From: Tenodera sinensis
Taxonomy: Eukaryota; Arthropoda; Insecta; Mantodea; Mantidae
Assembly (NCBI GenBank): GCA_030765045.1
Contig: CM060964.1
Span: 169,628,719-169,692,718 of the forward strand
Length of the DNA stretch: 64,000 nucleotides
Direction: 5' to 3'
The notes under the pieces were generated by a model, which searched no databases, was not told the DNA's origin, and saw only the letters and a list, made by a program, of their open reading frames with translations. Below, piece after piece: positions 12,375-28,831 of this stretch (position 1 is the stretch's first letter; the number at the start of each line of letters is the position of its first letter). The translations under genes were made by a program, and so were the position numbers.

Positions 12375-14216
12375 CACCACACCACACACTACACCCCACA
12401 CCACACACCACACACCACACCACACCACACCACATCACACACCTCACCCCACCCCCACCACACACCACACCCCACACCACACCACACCCCACACCACACC
12501 ACCCCACACCACACCACCCCACACCACACCCCACCCCACCCCACCCCACACCACACCACACCCCACAACCCACCCCACACCACACCACACCCCCCATACT
12601 CCCCACACACCACACCCCCCATACTCCCCACACACCACACACCCCACACCACACCACACCCCACCCCCACCACACCCCACCCCACACCACACACCGCAGC
12701 CCACACTACACCCCACACCACACACCACACCACACCACACACCCCACCCCACACACCACACCCCACCCCACACCACACCCCACCCCAACCCAACGCACAC
12801 CACACCACACCACACCACACCACACCACATCCCACACACCCCACACCACACCACACAACACCACACACCGCACCACACCACTCACCAAACCACACACTAC
12901 CACACCCCACCCCACACCACACCACACGCCACCCCACACCACATGCCACCCCACACCACACCACACAGCACACCACACACCACACCACACACCACACCAC
13001 AGCACATACCACCCCCCACCCCACCACACCACACACCACACCCCACACCACACCACACCACACCACACCCCACACCACACCCCACACCACACCACACCAC
13101 CCCACATCACACCACACCCCACCCCACACCACCCCACACCCCACATCACACCACACCACACCCCACCCCACCCCACACCACACCACACCACACCCCACAC
13201 ACCACATCCCACACCACACACCGCACCCCACACCGCACCCCACACCGCACCCCACATCACACCACACCACACCCCACACCTCACCCCACCCCACCCCACC
13301 CCACCCCAACGCACACCACAACACACCACACCACATCCCACAACCCCCACACCCCACACACCACACACCACACCACACACCACACCACAGCACACACCAC
13401 CCCCCACTTCACCACACCACACCACACCCCACACCACACCACACCTCACACCACACCACCCCACATCACACCACACCCCACCCCACCCCACACCACACCA
13501 CACCACCCCACACCCCACATCAGACCATACCACACCCCACCCCACCCCACCCCACACCACACCACACCCCACACACCACATCCCACACCGCACCCCACAC
13601 CGCACCCCACACACCGCACCCCACACCGCACCCCACACCGCACCCCAAACCGCACCCCACATCACACCACACACCACACCCCACCCCACCCCACCCCAAC
13701 GCACACCACAACACACCACACCACATCCCACACACCCCACACACCACACACCACACCACACCCCACACCTCACACCACATACCCCACACACCTCACACCA
13801 CATACCCCACACACCTCACACCACACACCCCACACCTCACACCTCACACCTCACACCTCACACCACACACCCCACACCACACACACCACACACCCCACAC
13901 AACACACACCACACACCACACCACACAACACGCCACACCACACACCACACGCCACACCCCACACACCCCACATCCCATACCCCACACCACACACCCCACA
14001 TCCCATACCCCACACCACACACCCCACACCACACAACACAAACCCCACACCCCACACCACACACCCCACACCTCACACCACACACCCCACACCTCACACC
14101 ACACACCCCACACCACACCACACCCCACACCACACCACACCACGCACCACACTACACCACACCACACCACACACCACACCACAACACACACCACCCCACA
14201 CACCACACCACACCAC

Positions 14217-14473
14217 GAGCGTCGGCAGACTTTTTTTCAGGGAAGGGCCGCATGTTGGAAGTTTGCAATTCATTCATTATTCTGTAGCTAAAAATTGCAA
14301 AAATTGAGTTGTAGTATTTGTTACAGATAAGCATGTTAATTTATGCTAAATAAAAAGTGTACTTTAGCTCGAAATTAAAGCACTAGTCTAACAGTGATTC
14401 ATTGAACAATACATTTATTATTTTCCAAGGGGGGGCCGCTGCCCCCCCTTGCCCCCGCTTCTCGACGCCCATT
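14217..14473. repeat. Satellite spacer A2
   Basis: Variant A spacer, almost identical to A1, with seven T in GACTTTTTTTCAGGG and TTATGCTA. Same orientation and the same junctions with satellite on both sides (ACCAC before, ACCACACC after). Confidence 0.9.
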
Positions 14474-17400
14474 CACCACACCACACACTACACCCCACAC
14501 CACACACCCCACACCACACCACACCACACCACACACCACACCACACCACACACCACACCACTCACCACACCACTCACCACACACCACACCACACACCACA
14601 CCACACACCACACCACACCACACACCACACCGCACACCACACCACAGCACATACCACCCCCCACCCCACCACACCACACCACACACCACACCCCACACCA
14701 CACCACACCACACCCCACACCACACCCCACACCACACCCCACACCACACCACCCCACATCACACCACACCCCACCCCACACCACACCACCCCACACCCCA
14801 CATCACACCACACCACACCCCACCCCACCCCACACCACACCACACCCCACACACCACATCCCACACCACACACCGCACCCCACACCGCACCCCACACCGC
14901 AACCCACATCACACCACACCACACCCCACACCACACCCCACCCCACCCCAACGCACACCACAACACACCACACCACATCCCACAACCCCCACACACCACA
15001 CACCACGCCACACCACACCACACACCACACCACAGCACACACCACCCCCCACCCCACCACACCACACCACACCCCACACCACACCACACCACACCCCACA
15101 CCACACCACCCCACATCACACCACACCCCACCCCACACCACACCACACCACCCCACACCCCACATCAGACCACACCACACCCCACCCCACCCCACACCAC
15201 ACCACACCACACCACACCCCACACACCACATCCCACACCACACACCGCACCCCACACCGCACCCCACACACCGCACCCCACACCGCACCCCATACCGCAC
15301 CCCACATCACACCACACCACACCCCACACCACACCACACCCCACCCCACCCCACCCCAACGCACACCACAACACACCACACCACATCCCACAACCCCACA
15401 CCCCACACACCACACACCACACCACACCCCACACCTCACACCACATACCCCACACACCTCACACCACATACCCCACACACCTCACACCACACACCCCACA
15501 CCTCACACCTCACACCACACACCCCACACCACACACACCACACACCCCACACCACACACACCACACACCACACCACACAACACGCCACACCACACACCAC
15601 ACGCCACACCCCACATCCCATACCCCACACCACACACCCCACATCCCATACCCCACACCACACACCCCACACCACACAACACAAACCCCACACCCCACAC
15701 CACACACCCCACACCTCACACCACACACCTCACACCACACACCCCACACCACACCACACCACACACCACACCACACCCCACACACCTCACACCACACACC
15801 CCAAACCACACACCCCACACCACACACCCCAAACCACACACCCCGCACCACACACCACAACACACACCACACCACACACCACACCCCACACCACACCCCA
15901 CACCACACCACACCTCACACCACACACCCCACACCCCACACCCCACACACCACACCACACACCCCACATCCCATACCCCACACCACACACCCCACATCCC
16001 ATACCCCACACCACACACCACACACCCCACACCACACAACACAAACCCCACACCCCACACCACACACCCCACACCTCACACCACACACCCCACACCTCAC
16101 ACCACACACCCCACACCACACCACACACCACACCACACCCCACACACCCCACACCTCACACCACACACCCCAAACCCCACACCACACACCCCAAACCACA
16201 CACCCCACACCACACACCCCAAACCACACACCCCACACCACACACCACAACACACACCACACACCACACCCCACACCACACCACACCTCACACCACACAC
16301 CCCACGCCCCACAGACCACACCACACACCCCACACCACACACCACACACCCCACACACCACACCACACCCCACACCACATACCCCACACACCTCACGCCA
16401 CTCACCTCACACCACACACCCCACACCACACACACCTAACCACACACCACACCAAACCACACCCCCACCCCCCACACACCCCACACCACACCCCCACCCC
16501 CCACACACCCCACACCACACACTCCACACCTGACACCACACACCCCACACCACACACCTCACATCACACACCACATACAACCACACCACACACCCCACAC
16601 CACACACAACCACACCACCCCCACCCCATCCCCCACCACACCACACCACACACCACCACACAAACCCCCACACACACACCCACCACACCAGACCCCACAC
16701 CACACACCCCACACCACACAACACAAACCCCACACCACACACCCCACACCTCACACCACACACCCCACACCTCACACCACATACCCCACACCACACCACA
16801 CACCACACCACACCCCACACACCCCACACCTCACCCCAAACCACACACCCCAAACCACACACCCCAAACCACACACCCCACACCACACACACCACACACC
16901 ACACCACACCACACACCACACCCCACACCACACCCCACACCACACCTCACTCCACACACCCCACACCCCACACACCACACACCCCACACCACACATCACA
17001 CACCCCACACACCACACCACACCACACCCCACACCACATACCCCACACACCTCACACCACACACATCTAACCACACACCACACCAAACCACACCCCCACG
17101 TCCCACACACCCCACACCACACCCCCACCCCCACCACACCCCCACCCCCACCCCCCACACACACCACACCACACACCCCACACACTCCACACCTGACACC
17201 ACACACCCCACACACCACACCACACCACACACCTCACACCACACCACACACCCCACACCACATACAACCACACCACACACCCCACACCACACACAACCAC
17301 ACCACCCCCACCCCATCCCCCACCACACCACACCCCACACCCCACACACCACACCACACACCACCACACAAACCCCCACACCATACCACACACCACCACA

Positions 17401-19028
17401 CAAACCCCCACACACAGCCCCACCACACCAGACACCACACCACACCGCGCACCACACCACACCAGACCAAACCACACCACACACCACACCACACACCACA
17501 CACCACTCATCACACCACCCCACACACCACACACCTCACACCACACACCCCACACCACACCAAACACCACACAACACACAACACCACACACCCCACACCC
17601 CACCCCACACACCCCACACCTCACACAACACACCCCAAACCACACACCCCACACCACACACCACACCACACCCCACACCTCACACCACACACCCCACACC
17701 ACACACCCCACACCCCACACCACACACCACACACACCACACCACACACCTCACACCACACACCCCACACCACACCACACCACACCCCACACCCCCCACCA
17801 CACCACACCACACAACCCACACACCCCACACCTGACACCACACACCCCACACACCATACACCACACACCATACACCCCACACAACCACACCACACCCATC
17901 CCCACCCCCATCCCCACCCCACCCTATCCCCCACCACACCACACACCACACCACACCCCGCACCACACCACACCACACCAAACCATACCACACCAAACCA
18001 CACCACACACCACACCACACACCCCACACCTCACACACCTCACACCACACACCCCACACCCCACACCACACACCACACACCACACCCCACAACACACACC
18101 ACACCCCACCCCCACACTCCACCACACCACCACAGCACACCCCACAACACACACCACACCCCACCCCCACACTACACCACACACCACACCACACCCCACA
18201 CCACACCACACCCCACACCACACGACACAAAACCCCACACCACACACCACACCACCCCACACCATACCACACCCCACCCCCACCACACCACACCACACAC
18301 CACAAACCACACCACACCACACCACACCCCGCACCACACCGCACCACACCACACCACGCACCACACCACACCACACACCACACCACACCCCACACCACAC
18401 CACACAACACCATACACCGCAAAACACCACACACTACCACACCACACCACACACCACACCACGCACCACACATCACACCACCCCACACATCACACACCAC
18501 ACCACACCCCACACCACACCACACCACAGTACACACCGCACACCACACCCCCCAACCACACCACACACCACCCCACACACCACCCCACACCACACACCAC
18601 ACCACACCCCACAACACACACCACACCCCACCCCCACACTCCTCCACACCACACCACACGACACAAAACCCCACACCACACCACCCCACACCCTACCACA
18701 CCCCACCCCCACCACACCACACCACACCACACACCGCACCACACCACACAACACCACACACCACACCCCACCCCACTCCACACCACACCACACCACACCA
18801 CGCACCACACCACACACCACACCACACCACACCCCACACAACCCCACACCACACCACACAACACCATACACCGCACCACACAACACCATACACCGCACCA
18901 CACCACACACTACCACACCCCACACCACACCACACCCCACACCACACCACACCACGCACCACACTACACCACACCACACCACACACCACACCACAACACA
19001 CACCACCCCACACACCACACAACACCAC

Positions 19029-19285
19029 GAGCGTCGGCAGACTTTTTTTCAGGGAAGGGCCGCATGTTGGAAGTTTTCAATTCATTCATTATTCTGTAGC
19101 TAAAAATTGCAAAAATTGAGTTGTAGTATTTGTTACAGATAAGCATGTTAATTTATGCTAAATAAAAAGTGTACTTTAGCTCGAAATTAAAGCACTAGTC
19201 TAACAGTGATTCATTGAACAATACATTTATTATTTTCCAAGGGGGGGCCGCTGCCCCCCCTTGCCCCCGCTTCTCGACGCCCATT
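19029..19285. repeat. Satellite spacer A3
   Basis: Variant A spacer; private change GAAGTTTTCAATTC where other copies have GAAGTTTGCAATTC. It starts the second higher-order repeat. Confidence 0.9.
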
Positions 19286-21232
19286 CACCACACCACACAC
19301 TACACCCCACACCACACACCCCACACCACACCACACCACACACCACACCACTCACCACACCACTCACCACACACCACCACACCACACCACATACCACCAC
19401 ACCACACCCCATGCCCCACCCCCCACCACACGATACAACACCACACCACACACCACACCACACCCCACGCCACACCATACCCCACACCACACACCACACC
19501 ACACGCCACAGCATTCACCACACCACACACCACACCCCATGCCCCACCCCCCACACCCACCACACCCCACACCACACCACACTACACCCCACACCACACC
19601 ACACCCCACCCCCACCACACCACACCACAAACCATACCCCACACCACACCACGCCACCCCACACCACGCCACCCCACACCACACCCCACCCCACACCACA
19701 CCCCACCCCACCCCACACCACACCCCACCCCACACCTCACCCCACCACACACACCCCCCACCCCATCCCCCACCACACCACACACCCCACACCTCACACC
19801 ACACACCCCACACACCTCAAACCACACACACCTCACACCACACACCCCACACCCCACACCCCACACCACACACCCCACACCACACACCACCACACCACCC
19901 CATCCCCCACCACACCCCACACACCACACTACACCACACAACACACCCCACACCACACCATACCACAGCACATCAAACCACACACCACACACCACCACAG
20001 AAAACCACACCACACCCCACCCCCCACCACACCATACACCACACACCACACCACACCCCACACCACACACCACACCCCACCCCCTCCACCACAGCTCACC
20101 ACACCAATACACACCACACCCCCCCAACCACACCACACCACACCACACACCACAGCCCACACCACACCACACACCACCCCCACACCACACCACACACCAC
20201 CCCACACACACCACACCACACCCCACACTACACCACACCACACCACACCTCCCCACCCCGCACCACCCCACCCCACACCACCCCACACCCCACACCACCC
20301 CACACCCCACACCACACCCCACACCACACCACCCCACACCACACACCACACCACACAACACCACACACTGCACCACACCACACACTACCACACCACACCC
20401 CACCCCACACCACGCACCACACCACACACCACCCCACATCACACCACACCCCACCCCACCCCACACCACACCACACCACCCCACACCCCACATCAGACCA
20501 TACCACACCCCACCCCACCCCACCCCACACCACACCACACCCCACACACCACATCCCACACCACACACCGCACCCCACACCGCACCCCACACACCGCACC
20601 CCACACCGCACCCCACACCGCACCCCACACCGCACCCCACACCGCACCCCACATCATACCACACCACACACCACACCCCACCCCACCCCAACGCACACCA
20701 CAACACACCACACCACATCCCACAACCCCCACACCCCACACACCACACACCACACCACACCCCACACCTCACACCACATACCCCACACACCTCACACCAC
20801 ATACCCCACACACCTCACACCACACACCCCACACCTCACACCTCACACCTCACACCTCACACCACACACCCCACACCACACACACCACACACCCCACACC
20901 ACACACACCACACACCACACCACACAACACGCCACACCACACACCACACGCCACACCCCACACACCCCACATCCCATACCCCACACCACACACCCCACAT
21001 CCCATACCCCACACCACACACCCCACACCACACAACACAAACCCCACACCCCACACCACACACCCCACACCTCACACCACACACCCCACACCTCACACCA
21101 CACACCCCACACCACACCACACCCCACACCACACCACACCCCACACCACACCACACCACGCACCACACTACACCACACCACACCACACACCACACCACAA
21201 CACACACCACCCCACACACCACACCACACCAC

Positions 21233-21489
21233 GAGCGTCGGCAGACTTTTTTTCAGGGAAGGGCCGCATGTTGGAAGTTTGCAATTCATTCATTATTCTG
21301 TAGCTAAAAATTGCAAAAATTGAGTTGTAGTATTTGTTACAGATAAGCATGTTAATTTATGCTAAATAAAAAGTGTACTTTAGCTCGAAATTAAAGCACT
21401 AGTCTAACAGTGATTCATTGAACAATACATTTATTATTTTCCAAGGGGGGGCCGCTGCCCCCCCTTGCCCCCGCTTCTCGACGCCCATT
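21233..21489. repeat. Satellite spacer A4
   Basis: Variant A spacer, indistinguishable by eye from A2. It follows a block rich in CCGCACCCC and CATCCCATACCCC, as A2 does. Confidence 0.9.
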
Positions 21490-22906
21490 CACCACACCAC
21501 ACACTACACCCCACACCACACACCCCACACCACACCACACACCACACCACTCACCACACCACTCACCACACACCACACCACACACCACACCACACACCAC
21601 ACCACACCACACCACACCACAGCACATACCACCCCCCACCCCACCACACCACACCACACACCACACCCCACACCACACCCCACACCACACCCCACACCAC
21701 ACCACACCACCCCACATCACACCACACCCCACCCCACACCACACCACCCCACACCCCACATCACACCACACCACACCCCACCCCACACCACACCACACCC
21801 CACACACCACATCCCACACCACACACCGCACCCCACACCGCACCCCACACCGCACCCCACATCACACCACACCACACCCCACACCACACCCCACCCCACC
21901 CCAACGCACACCACAACACACCACACCACATCCCACAACCCCCACACCCCACACACCACACACCACGCCACACCACACCACACACCACACCACAGCACAC
22001 ACCACCCCCCACCCCACCACACCACACCCCACACCACACCACACCACACCCCACACCACACCACCCCACATCACACCACACCCCACCCCACACCCCACAT
22101 CAGACCACACCACACCCCACCCCACCCCACCCCACCCCACACCACACCACACCACACCCCACACACCACATCCCACACCACACACCGCACCCCACACCGC
22201 ACCCCACACACCGCACCCCACACCGCACCCCACACCGCACCCCACACGGCACCCCACATCACACCACACCACACCCCACACCACACCACACCACACCCCA
22301 CACACCACACACCACACCACACCCCACACCTCACACCACATACCCCACACACCTCACACCACACACCCCACACCTCACACCTCACACCTCACACCACACA
22401 CCCCACACCACACACACCACACACCCCACACCACACACCACACAACACGCCACACCACACACCACACGCCACACCCCACACACCCCACATCCCATACCCC
22501 ACACCACACACCCCACATCCCATACCCCACACCACACACCCCACACCACACAACACAAACCCCACACCCCACACCACACACCCCACACCTCACACCACAC
22601 ACCTCACACCACACACCCCACACCACACCACACCACACACCACACCACACCCCACACACCTCACACCACACACCCCAAACCACACACCCCACACCACACA
22701 CCCCAAACCACACACCCCACACCACACACCACAACACACACCACACCACACACCACACCCCACACCACACCCCACACCACACCACACCTCACACCACACA
22801 CCCCACACCCCACACACCACACCACACACCCCACATCCCATACCCCACACCACACACCCCGCATCCCATACCCCACACCACACACCACACACCCCACACC
22901 ACACAA

Positions 22907-24418
22907 TATACGAAGGAGCTATAGTCCCAATAATGACATGGCTCACCAGTGTGGATAGACGCTTTAAGAAAAATAAAAAATCTAACAAAATATAAAAGGA
23001 TACAAAGATTGATTAATATAAAAATTGCTAAAGCCTACCGAACTCTCTCATACGAGGCATCATGCGTAGTAGCAGGCGTTCCACCCTTACAAATAACCAT
23101 AGAACAATATGTAAGAACCTACCTGGCAACAAAAGTCAACAATCAAGAATATGACGCACCGCTGGAAGTCAGGTATTGGAGACACCCTGTGGAAATACCC
23201 CTAATAGATGAGGTAGATAACAATTTATATGCAGTTGAAATGTACACCGATGGTAGCAAAACTGGTGATAAAGTTGGGGCAGCAGGGATCATCTTCATCC
23301 ATGGCAACCTGGCATACAAATTAAAGTTCAAGTTGCATCCACGATGCACGAATAACCAGGCTGAACAACTGGCAATATTAAAAACACTTAAAAAACTAGA
23401 TGAGCTTGGATATGGAGAATGCGATGAAAAACGAGCTGCATTATTCACAGACAGTAAGATAACTCTAGATCTGCTCAGGAACAACATAAAACATAACCAG
23501 CTGATAGAAGCAATCAAAACCAAAATCCTTGAACTTTCAAAATCAAAGTGGACACTACATTTCGGCTGGGTGAAAGGACACGCGGGAATACACGGAAATG
23601 AACTTGTGGACAGACTAGCAAAACAAGCTGCCGCGGAAGACACTGAAATAATATATGACAAAGTATCAAAAGAAGCAATAGTAACTAGAGAGAAAGAAAC
23701 TGCACTCGAAGAATGGCAACAACAATGGACAGCATCAAGGAAAGGAGCAGTAACCAAAGAATATTTCCCATCCGTGAGAAGAAGATTGAACCAACGGTTA
23801 CCAATATCTCCGGAGTTCACAGCAATGATAACAGGACATGGAAAGCTAAGATCATATCGCCACAGGTTTGGATTTTTAGATAACCCAATGTGCAAATGTG
23901 AAGAAGAGGACCAAACAGTAAACCACATTATATTTCGATGCAAAATACTAAACAACCAGAGAAACGCAATGATTAGGAAGATACAAAGTAAAGGTGCTAC
24001 TTGGCCCATAAACAAAGAAGAACTTGGAAACAATTTCATACAACCTTTCGTTAACTTCATTAATGCTATACAATTCACAGAAATAGAATGACTTAAGTTC
24101 AAATATATATAATTTCTACTCCTTACCAAAATTGCAATCAGTATCATTGTCCAAACACAGTTCAATACTCTACTGCTGTTACGAGTATAATAATATTTGC
24201 GTTTCACTATATGATAAGTACTAGATTTATGAAGTACTCAATTAGACTAAGGTAGATAAAAAATTAGAGGTAAATAAAGATGTAAATGTTCAAATAGAAC
24301 ATCACCAACAATATGTACATGTATATATAAAATGTAATTTGTATGTAAATAAATAAATTCAAGCATGTAGTATTCATATGGAATGGGGCATGCAATTTAA
24401 AAAAAAAAAAAAAAAAAA
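22907..24418 (+). mobile_element. 5'-truncated R1/I-group LINE, copy 2 in satellite
   Basis: A LINE 3' part starts at TATACGAAGGAGC (22907) and ends with 20 A (24399-24418). The 14-bp CCCACACCACACAA lies on both sides (22893-22906 and 24419-24432). Uninterrupted copies of the target, CACCACACAACACAAACCCC, occur elsewhere in the array, so the empty site is visible. Copy 2 reaches further 5' than copy 1 and has extra 3' UTR sequence around 24230-24280, so the two copies are separate insertions. Confidence 0.92.
22949..24091 (+). pseudogene. LINE ORF2 C-terminal part with complete RNase H
   Basis: A 380-codon open frame that continues upstream to about 22907. The N-terminal 60 residues (AKAYRTLSYEASCVVAGVPP) are the conserved post-RT region of R1/I-group ORF2. 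RNase H follows with all four acidic residues in place: D101 (MYTDGSKTG), E139 (NNQAEQ), D168 (LFTDSK) and D221 (NELVDR). A CCHC-like cluster follows (C-x-C-x8-H-x4-C) near residue 310. The LINE reverse transcriptase and endonuclease are absent, so this is not a functional gene, but the frame is clean. RNase H in this position is known in I, LOA and some R1-related LINEs; exact clade membership is inferred. Confidence 0.88.
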
Positions 24419-27371
24419 CCCACACCACACAACACAAACCCCACACCCCACACCACACACCCCACACCTCACACCACACACCCCACACCTCACACCGCAC
24501 ACCCCACACCACACCACACCACACACCACACCACACCCCACACACCCCAAACCCCACACCACACACCCCAAACCACACACCCCACACCACACACCCCAAA
24601 CCACACACCCCAAACCACACACCCCACACCACACACCACAACACACACCACACACCACACCCCACACCACACCACACCTCACACCACACACCCCACGCCC
24701 CACAGACCACACCACACACCCCACACCACACACCACACACCCCACACACCACACCACACCCCACACCACATACCCCACACACCTCACGCCACTCACCTCA
24801 CACCACACACCCCACACCACACACACCTAACCACACACCACACCAAACCACACCCCCACCCCCCACACACCCCACACCACACCCCCCCCCCCACACACCC
24901 CACACCACACACTCCACACCTGACACCACACACCCCACACCACACACCTCACATCACACACCACATACAACCACACCACACACCCCACACCACACACAAC
25001 CACACCACCCCCACCCCATCCCCCACCACACCACACACCACCACACAAACCCCCACACACACACCCACCACACCAGACCCCACACCACACACCCCACACC
25101 ACACAACACAAACCCCACACCACACACCCCACACCTCACACCACACACCCCACACCTCACACCACATACCCCACACCACACCACACACCACACCACACCC
25201 CACACACCCCACACCTCACCCCAAACCACACACCCCAAACCACACACCCCAAACCACACACCCCACACCACACACCACACCACACACCACACCCCACACC
25301 ACACCCCACACCACACCTCACACCACACACCCCACACACCACACCACACCACACCCCACACCACATACCCCACACACCTCACACCACACACCCCACACCT
25401 CACACCACACACATCTAACCACACACCACACCAAACCACACCCCCACGTCCCACACACCCCACACCACACCCCCACCCCCAACACACCCCACACCACACC
25501 CCCACCCCCCACCCCCCACACACCCCACACCACACACCCCACACCACACACCCCACACACTCCACACCTGACACCACACACCACACCACACACCTCACAC
25601 CACACCACACACCCCACACCACATACAACCACACCACACACCCCACACCACACACAACCACACCACCCCCATCCCCCACCACACCACACCCCACACCCCA
25701 CACACCACACCACACACCACCACACAAACCCCCACACCATACCACACACCACCACACAAACCCCCACACACAGCCCCACCACACCAGACACCACACCACA
25801 CCGCGCACCACACCACACCAGACCAAACCACACCACACACCACACCACACACCACTCATCACACCACCCCACACACCACACACCTCACACCACACACCCC
25901 ACACCACACCAAACACCACACAACACACAACACCACACACCCCACACCCCACCCCAGACACCCCACACCTCACACAACACACCCCAAACCACACACCCCA
26001 CACCACACACCACACCACACCCCACACCTCACACCACACACCCCACACCACACACCCCACACCCCACACCACACACCACACCACACACCTCACACCACAC
26101 ACCCCACACCACACCACACCCCACACCCCCCACCACACCACACCACACAACCCACACACCCCACACCTGACACCACACACCCCACACACCATATACCACA
26201 CACCATACACCCCACACAACCACACCACACCCATCCCCACCCCCATCCCCACCCCACCCTATCCCCCACCACACCACACACCACACCACACCCCGCACCA
26301 CACCACACCACACCAAACCACACCTCACCAAACCACACCACACACCACACCACACACCCCACACCTCACACACCTCACACCACACACCCCACACCCCACA
26401 CCACACACCACACCCCACAACACACACCACACCCCACCCCCACACTCCACCACACCACCACACCACACCCCACAACACACACCACACCCCACCCCCACAC
26501 TACACCACACACCACACCCCACACCACACCACACCCCACACCACACGACACAAAACCCCACACCACACACCACACCACCCCACACCATACCACACCCCAC
26601 CCCCACCACACCACACCACACACCACAAACCACACCACACCACACCCCGCACCACACCGCACCACACCACACCACGCACCACACCACACCACACACCACA
26701 CCACACCCCACACCACACCACACAACACCATACACCGCACCACACCACACACTACCACACCACACCACGCACCACACATCACACCACCCCACACATCACA
26801 CACCACACCACACACCACACCACACCCCACACCACACCACACCACAGTACACACCGCACACCACACCCCCCAACCACACCACACACCACCCCACACACCA
26901 CCCCACACCACACACCACACCACACCCCACAACACACACCACACCCCACCCCCACACTCCTCCACACCACACCACACGACACAAAACCCCACACCACACC
27001 ACCCCACACCCTACCACACCCCACCCCCACCACACCACACCACACCACACACCGCACCACACCACACAACACCACACACCACACCCCACCCCACTCCACA
27101 CCACACCACACCACACCACGCACCACACCACACACCACACCACACCACACCCCACACCACCCCACACCACACCACACAACACCATACACCGCACCACACA
27201 ACACCATACACCGCACCACACCACACACTACCACACCACACCACACCACACCCCACACCACACCACACCCCACACCACACCACACCACACCACGCACCAC
27301 ACTACACCACACCACACCACACCATACACCACACCACAACACACACCACCCCACACACCACACCACACCAC

Positions 27372-27628
27372 GAGCGTCGGCAGACTTTTTTTCAGGGAAG
27401 GGCCGCATGTTGGAAGTTTGCAATTCATTCATTATTATGTAGCTAAAAATTGCAAAAATTGAGTTGTAGTATTTGTTACAGATAAGCATGTTAATTTATG
27501 CTAAATAAAAAGTGTACTTTAGCTCGAAATTAAAGCACTAGTCTAACAGTGATTCATTGAACAATACATTTATTATTTTCCAAGGGGGGGCCGCTGCCCC
27601 CCCTTGCCCCCGCTTCTCGACGCCCATT
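27372..27628. repeat. Satellite spacer A5
   Basis: Variant A spacer with private change ATTATTATGTAGC where others have ATTATTCTGTAGC. It starts the third, partial higher-order repeat. Confidence 0.9.
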
Positions 27629-28831
27629 CACCACACCACACACTACACCCCACACCACACACCCCACACCACACCACACCACACACCACACCTCTCACCA
27701 CACCACTCACCACACACCACCACACCACACCACATACCACCACACCACACCCCATGCCCCACCCCCCACCACACGATACAACACCACACCACACACCACA
27801 CCACACCCCACGCCACACCACACACCATACCCCACACCACACACCACACCACACGCCACAGCATTCACCACACCACACACCACACCCCATGCCCCACCCC
27901 CCACACCCACCACACCCCACACCACACCACACTACACCCCACACCACACCACACCCCACCCCCACCACACCACACCACAAACCATACCCCACACCACACC
28001 ACGCCACCCCACACCACGCCACCCCACACCACACCCCACCCCACACCACACCCCACCCCACACCACACCCCACACCACACCCCACCCCACACCTCACCCC
28101 ACCACACACACCCCCCACCCCATCCCCCACCACACCACACACCCCACACCTCACACCACACACCCCACACACCTCAAACCACACACACCTCACACCACAC
28201 ACCCCACACCCCACACCCCACACCACACCACACACCACCACACCACCCCATCCCCCACCACACCCCACACAACACACCCCACACCACACCCCACTACACC
28301 ACACCAAACCACACCACATCAAACCACACACCACACACCACCACAGAAAACCACACCACACCCCACCCCCCACCACACCATACACCACACACCACACCAC
28401 ACCCCACACCACACACCACACCCCACCCCCTCCACCACACCTCACCACACCACACACCACACCCCCCCAACCACACCACACCACACCACACACCACACAC
28501 CACACCACACCACAGCCCACACCACACCACACACCACCCCACACACCACCCCCACACCACACCACACACCACCCCACACACACCACACCACACCCCACAC
28601 TACACCACACCACACCACACCACACCTCCCCACCCCGCACCACCCCACCCCACACCACCCCACACCCCACACCACCCCACACCCCACACCACACCCCACA
28701 CCACACCACCCCACACCACACACCACACCACACAACACCACACACTGCACCACACCACTGACCACACCACACACTACCACACCACACCCCACCCCACACC
28801 ACGCACCACACCACACACCACCCCACACCAC

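Larger units (their letters stand above)
10700..19028. repeat. Higher-order repeat 1: A1-B1-A2 plus satellite
   Basis: Order: spacer A1, 1.16 kb satellite, spacer B1, 1.84 kb satellite, spacer A2, 4.56 kb satellite, ending where A3 begins (8329 bp). The satellite before A1, A3 and A5 shares the same landmarks (CCATCCCCACCCCCATCCCC, GACACAAAACCCC, GTACACACCGCAC). So A1, A3 and A5 are equivalent positions. Confidence 0.75.
19029..27371. repeat. Higher-order repeat 2: B spacer lost, LINE gained
   Basis: Order: A3, 1.95 kb satellite, A4, 1.42 kb satellite, LINE copy 2, 2.95 kb satellite, ending at A5 (8343 bp). The 1.95 kb block begins like the block after A1 and ends like the block before A2. 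The join is near 20430, where the text that precedes B elsewhere (ACACCACCCCACA) continues straight into the CCCACATCACACC type. The B spacer and about 1 kb around it have therefore been removed by recombination. Confidence 0.7.

Noticed and set aside
14402..19099. A 1565-codon plus-strand frame of Thr-Pro-His repeats, and dozens like it over 5816-30560
   Set aside because: Its length follows from T-poor pentamer DNA, which cannot form stop codons. Several frames are open at once, and it crosses spacers whose sequence is clearly non-coding.
23143..24207. 354-codon minus-strand frame opposite LINE copy 2
   Set aside because: Shadow of the LINE ORF2 frame, which has RNase H motifs on the plus strand; the minus frame has none.
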